Assembly: GCA_029933535.1 (NCBI GenBank)
Contig: JAOZNZ010000112.1
Coordinates: forward strand, 1 to 8,816
Direction: 5' to 3'
DNA length: 8,816 nt
Source: a bacterium
GTDB lineage: Bacteria > Auribacterota > UBA3054 > B51-G9
Shown piece by piece: positions 6,561 to 8,816 of the stretch; position 1 is the stretch's first letter, and every line of letters begins with the position of its first letter. The notes beneath the pieces are model-generated. The model searched no databases and was not told where the DNA came from. It was given only the letters and a program-made list of their open reading frames with translations. Position numbers and translations under genes: made by a program.

Positions 6561-7547
6561 ATGAAAAAATTTTTAGAAAAAATAATTGTTTTTGCTGTGC
6601 TCTTTTCCGTTTCAATTTCCGGTGCAGGAACAGAAAAATTATCAACTCCATACTGGGAATTTGTATATAAAGGAAACGGTCAAATAAAAATTCAAAATAA
6701 TGCCGTTCTTAATATTGAATCTGTTATTGATGTTTCTTCAAATATTACCGGATTTATTTTCGACGGCATCGCTGCTACTAATTCAACTTATGGCGTTGAT
6801 GACAATTCTCACTTTATTTTGTGGATTGAAAATGATGACGGAAAAGGTAAACTTTTAGCAAAACCAAACAAAAAAAATAAAACCGTTGCTATTCAAAACT
6901 TTACTATTGTCGCCTCAAACTCAAGCTTGAAAAAAATCACTGTTAAAGTTGGTAATAATAACTTCATTGATGAAAACAAATCTATTGGCGGCGTTATTTC
7001 CGATCCTTTTTTTGGCTCAGCGTCTTTTCCATCCGCTATTTTTGTTGACGGAGATATTGGAACTCTGAACTTAAATTGTGATTTATTCGGCTCACTGATC
7101 TATGCTGAAAATATCGGAACTTTAAAATTTAAAAATTCCGATTTCGCTTCCATTATGGTTGGATCACCCGACAAATTTATTCATGGCGTTGTTATCGGCT
7201 CCGTTACTAACAATAATCTAATGACTTTCAAAGCCGGCACTATCGGGAAATTGATTGCAAATAGAATTATGAACACTATTATTTCAACAGGCGGAGCTTT
7301 ACCGAATTGTTTAATGGATGACGCTCCTTCCGCTTTTGCAACTCCTTTGCTTGCTCCAAAAGGCAGCATCGGTTCTCTTAAAGCAAAGGAAATAGGTGCT
7401 TGGGGAGATTATGAAGAAGAAAAGTGGTGGCTCTCCGATAAATTTTTTCTTAATAAAATTTCTGTAGTTTTATCTTCTGAAATAAAAAAATTCAACGTGA
7501 AAAATATAACTACTGAAAATACCTCCGTTTATATTCATGGAAGGTAA
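6561..7547 (+). CDS. Secreted protein of unknown function, probable beta-solenoid, second of a paralogous pair
   Basis: This 328-residue protein is a diverged tandem copy of the preceding one. Its signal peptide is MKKFLEKIIVFAVLFSVSISGAG, with likely cleavage near 23. Landmarks align between the two: WEFVYKGNGQIKI (32-44) with WIAEYKGSGTLTL; IENDDGKGKLLAKP (89-102) with IENSDEKGRLKIKP; SAIFVDGDIGTLNL (158-171) with SGILIDGDVGKLIL; and the end ENTSVYIHG with EGTSVYITQ. The repeat units are clearer here: GDIGTLNL (164), ENIGTLKF (183), GTIGKLIA (226) and GSIGSLKA (268). They are spaced about 20-45 residues apart, which suggests stacked beta-helix turns with long loops between. Two cysteines remain in the mature part. 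It starts 15 bp after its partner with GGGGA about 8 bases ahead of the ATG, so the pair is an operon. Function is unknown; a surface or carbohydrate-binding role is only a guess. Confidence 0.8.
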   Translation: MKKFLEKIIVFAVLFSVSISGAGTEKLSTPYWEFVYKGNGQIKIQNNAVLNIESVIDVSSNITGFIFDGIAATNSTYGVDDNSHFILWIENDDGKGKLLAKPNKKNKTVAIQNFTIVASNSSLKKITVKVGNNNFIDENKSIGGVISDPFFGSASFPSAIFVDGDIGTLNLNCDLFGSLIYAENIGTLKFKNSDFASIMVGSPDKFIHGVVIGSVTNNNLMTFKAGTIGKLIANRIMNTIISTGGALPNCLMDDAPSAFATPLLAPKGSIGSLKAKEIGAWGDYEEEKWWLSDKFFLNKISVVLSSEIKKFNVKNITTENTSVYIHGR

Positions 7548-7549
7548 GA

Positions 7550-7616
7550 CGCGCTTCCCAGCGCGAGTGATGGAGTGTTGGAACAATGAAATGGAGGGAC
7601 GCTGTCCCCAGCGTCC
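7550..7616. repeat. Two REP-like hairpins with identical TCCC loops
   Basis: The first hairpin is CGCGCT-TCCC-AGCGCG (7550-7565), a 6-bp stem that starts two bases after the stop codon of the secreted protein gene. The second is GGACGCTG-TCCC-CAGCGTCC (7597-7616), an 8-bp stem. Both carry the same four-base loop and a similar CGCT/AGCG stem. They are GC-rich islands in AT-rich surroundings, which is typical of dispersed REP sequences. They could also stop or stabilise the upstream transcript, but no run of T follows either stem, so a classical terminator is unlikely. Confidence 0.75.
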
Positions 7617-7644
7617 TAATTATTATATTAATAAATAAAAATCT

Positions 7645-8361
7645 ATGTCAAAAAATACTACAAATATAATCCTCGCCGTTATCGCTCATCCGGATGATGA
7701 TACATTGTTCAGCGGTACAATAGCTTTGCTCGCAGATAAAAACATCCCGACCCATATAGTTTATGCTACATCCGGCAATGGCGGCAGAGATATCAGTGGT
7801 CAAAATTTGAGCGGTAATTCCTTAGCCGCTGTCCGCGAAATAGAAGCACAGGATTCTCTTAAAATTCTCGACACAAAAATTCCACCGCTTTTTCTTAAAT
7901 ATAACGATGGCGAACTTAAAAACAAAATCGAAAGTTTGAGAAATAAAATTTCAGAGCTGCTTGATGAAATTAAACCAACAATCGTTATTACTTTCGGACC
8001 GGATGGAATGAGTGGTCATCCTGATCACATAACAATCGGCGCAGTTACAGATTATATTTTTGACAGAAAAGATTTTGTGGAAAACCTTTTACATATCGCC
8101 GTTTCGGAAACAAGAGCACAAGTTTATAATAGTGTCGCGGAAAATTATATTGTTGAACATACGGTAAATGACAGTGCTGTGAATTTGAAAGTTGATGTTA
8201 CTGAATATGAGAAAAAAAGACTGCAGGCTATGACTGCCTATAAAACTCAATTCGATAAAAACGATTGTAATGCAATCGGTGCTCTCATAACTAAAGCTCC
8301 TTATGAAGAATTCATAATCGCCCGCAGTCGTGGAATGAAGGATGGTATTTTTGACGATTAA
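7645..8361 (+). CDS. PIG-L/LmbE family zinc-dependent deacetylase
   Basis: This 238-residue protein belongs to the PIG-L (LmbE-like) family, which removes N-acetyl groups from amino sugars and sugar conjugates (for example MshB, BshB and GlcNAc-PI deacetylases). The metal and catalytic motif AHPDDD is at 14-19, giving H15, D17 and D18. The last residue is Asp where Glu is usual (HPDDE), a mild change outside the metal ligands. Other family landmarks are ATSGNGGRD (41-49), AAVREIEAQDSLKILD (61-76) and GPDGMSGHPDHITIG (118-132), which supplies H125 and H128. There is no signal peptide, so it should be cytosolic. No bacillithiol, mycothiol or antibiotic partner gene is visible to fix the substrate. 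It lies 97 bp after the secreted pair, beyond two hairpins, with no Shine-Dalgarno site. Joint transcription is possible but unproven. Confidence 0.92.
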   Translation: MSKNTTNIILAVIAHPDDDTLFSGTIALLADKNIPTHIVYATSGNGGRDISGQNLSGNSLAAVREIEAQDSLKILDTKIPPLFLKYNDGELKNKIESLRNKISELLDEIKPTIVITFGPDGMSGHPDHITIGAVTDYIFDRKDFVENLLHIAVSETRAQVYNSVAENYIVEHTVNDSAVNLKVDVTEYEKKRLQAMTAYKTQFDKNDCNAIGALITKAPYEEFIIARSRGMKDGIFDD

Positions 8362-8374
8362 CGATCAAAAAGTA

Positions 8375-8529
8375 AATTGACCTAATTTCTAATTGACCTA
8401 ATTGCTCTAAAAAATGACCAAAGTCCCAAAAGCCAAAATTTGGTTATTGGACATGAACACAAAGTGTTATTTCATTGGTGTATTGGGATTTATTTAGATC
8501 AATTAGAAATTAGGTTAATTAGGTCAATT
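8375..8529. repeat. Inverted-repeat element between converging genes
   Basis: AATTGACCTAATT occurs twice on the left (8375-8387 and 8391-8403, separated by TCT), and its exact reverse complement lies at 8517-8529. In an alternative pairing, 8380-8394 and 8501-8515 match over 15 bases. The core has a palindrome CCAAAATTTGG (8433-8443), a hairpin AACAC-AAA-GTGTT (8456-8468) and a TTGGGATTTATTT stretch (8483-8495). From memory, elements with this stretch and AT-rich inverted arms are common between genes in genomes of uncultured bacteria; this could not be checked here. The element fills most of the gap between the deacetylase and the regulator gene and may act as a two-way terminator. An open frame that crosses it is not a real gene. 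Confidence 0.75.
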
Positions 8530-8546
8530 ATTCTTTCGCGTTCAAC

Positions 8547-8816
8547 CTACCCATTCTTATCTTCCAGTTGTTTTCTTAAATATTCTATTGGAGTCATACC
8601 GATAATTTTTTTAAATTTTCTCCCGAAATATCCGGTGTTTTCAAATCCAACATTCAGACAAACATCAATAACATGCTGGTCAGGTTTTTCCCTCATCATT
8701 TCCGCTGCTTTTCCAATTCTAAGATGAATTAAATAATCTATAGGTGAACTTCCGGTGATTCTTTTGAATGTCCACCGGAAAGTCGTTTTAGGCATTTCTA
8801 CCAAATCGCTCAAACT
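8547..8816 (-). CDS. AraC/XylS-family transcription regulator, C-terminal DNA-binding domain (5' end cut by window edge)
   Basis: The 89 visible residues are the end of an AraC-type regulator, and the frame is open past the right edge. Both helix-turn-helix units are present. The first is recognisable by LSDLVEMPKTTFRWTFKRITGSSPIDYL, the second by VIDVCLNVGFENTGYFGRKFKK followed by IGMTPIEYLRK, the standard signature before the C-terminus. The linking helix LRIGKAAEMMRE also fits. A TTG at 8813 could be read as a start, but it falls inside the first helix-turn-helix, so the true start and the sensing domain lie outside the window. The effector is therefore unknown. The gene converges with the deacetylase gene across an inverted-repeat element, so a regulatory link between the two is not implied. 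Confidence 0.93.
   Translation of the reverse strand, partial: SLSDLVEMPKTTFRWTFKRITGSSPIDYLIHLRIGKAAEMMREKPDQHVIDVCLNVGFENTGYFGRKFKKIIGMTPIEYLRKQLEDKNG

Noticed and set aside
7181..7369. Minus-strand open frame of 62 codons inside the second secreted protein gene
   Set aside because: It is antisense to a gene supported by its signal peptide and paralogy, and shows no independent signal.
7597..7630. Rho-independent terminator after the secreted pair
   Set aside because: The stem is good, but TAATTATTATATT follows instead of a T-run, and the paired hairpin with the same loop fits a REP-like repeat better.
8440..8727. Plus-strand open frame of 95 codons
   Set aside because: It starts in the inverted-repeat element and then runs antisense to the AraC-type regulator, whose family signature is unmistakable. 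It has no ribosome binding site.
8811..8813. TTG as the start codon of the AraC-type gene
   Set aside because: It falls inside the first helix-turn-helix, and the reading frame stays open to the window edge, so the gene is simply truncated by the window.

Overview
The window is AT-rich chromosomal DNA from what is probably an uncultured or poorly sampled bacterium. No rRNA, tRNA or phage gene is visible. Three things hint at the PVC superphylum (a Lentisphaerota- or Kiritimatiellota-like lineage): housekeeping genes spaced by repeat-rich intergenic DNA, secreted proteins built on G-x-I-G-x-L repeats, and an AraC-type regulator. This placement is an inference from remembered genome style, not from a phylogenetic marker, and is held loosely.

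Left half (1-4041, all minus strand): a housekeeping cluster read from right to left as accB, accC, an amaP/Asp23-type membrane protein gene, a PHP-domain phosphoesterase gene, and grpE, which runs off the left edge. A near-consensus promoter (TTGACA, 17 bp, TACAAT) sits 74 bp upstream of accB, and short direct repeats with GTGG cores lie just behind it. AccB and AccC are the biotin carrier and biotin carboxylase of acetyl-CoA carboxylase, the entry step of fatty acid synthesis. An Asp23-type gene after accC recalls the accB-accC-yqhY order of Bacillus, but here the protein carries two membrane segments. GrpE is the nucleotide exchange factor of DnaK.

Middle (4042-4553): about 510 bp with no gene. 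It holds the accB promoter and GTGG repeats, then a 124-bp multi-hairpin element closed by a 14-bp imperfect inverted repeat. After that come a 7-bp tandem repeat (TTTGACC), a core with inverted AATATTCAA, and an 8-bp tandem repeat that runs into the start codon of the next gene.

Right half (4554-8816): on the plus strand, an AI-2E/PerM-family membrane protein; a tandem pair of secreted, paralogous proteins of unknown function that look like beta-solenoids; two REP-like hairpins with identical TCCC loops; and a PIG-L/LmbE-family deacetylase. A second inverted-repeat element (8375-8529) separates this gene from a converging AraC-family regulator gene that is cut by the right edge.

The least explained parts are the secreted paralogue pair, which alone has its own good promoter and clear Shine-Dalgarno sites, and the four different intergenic repeat structures. 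I found no defence system, CRISPR array or complete transposon.
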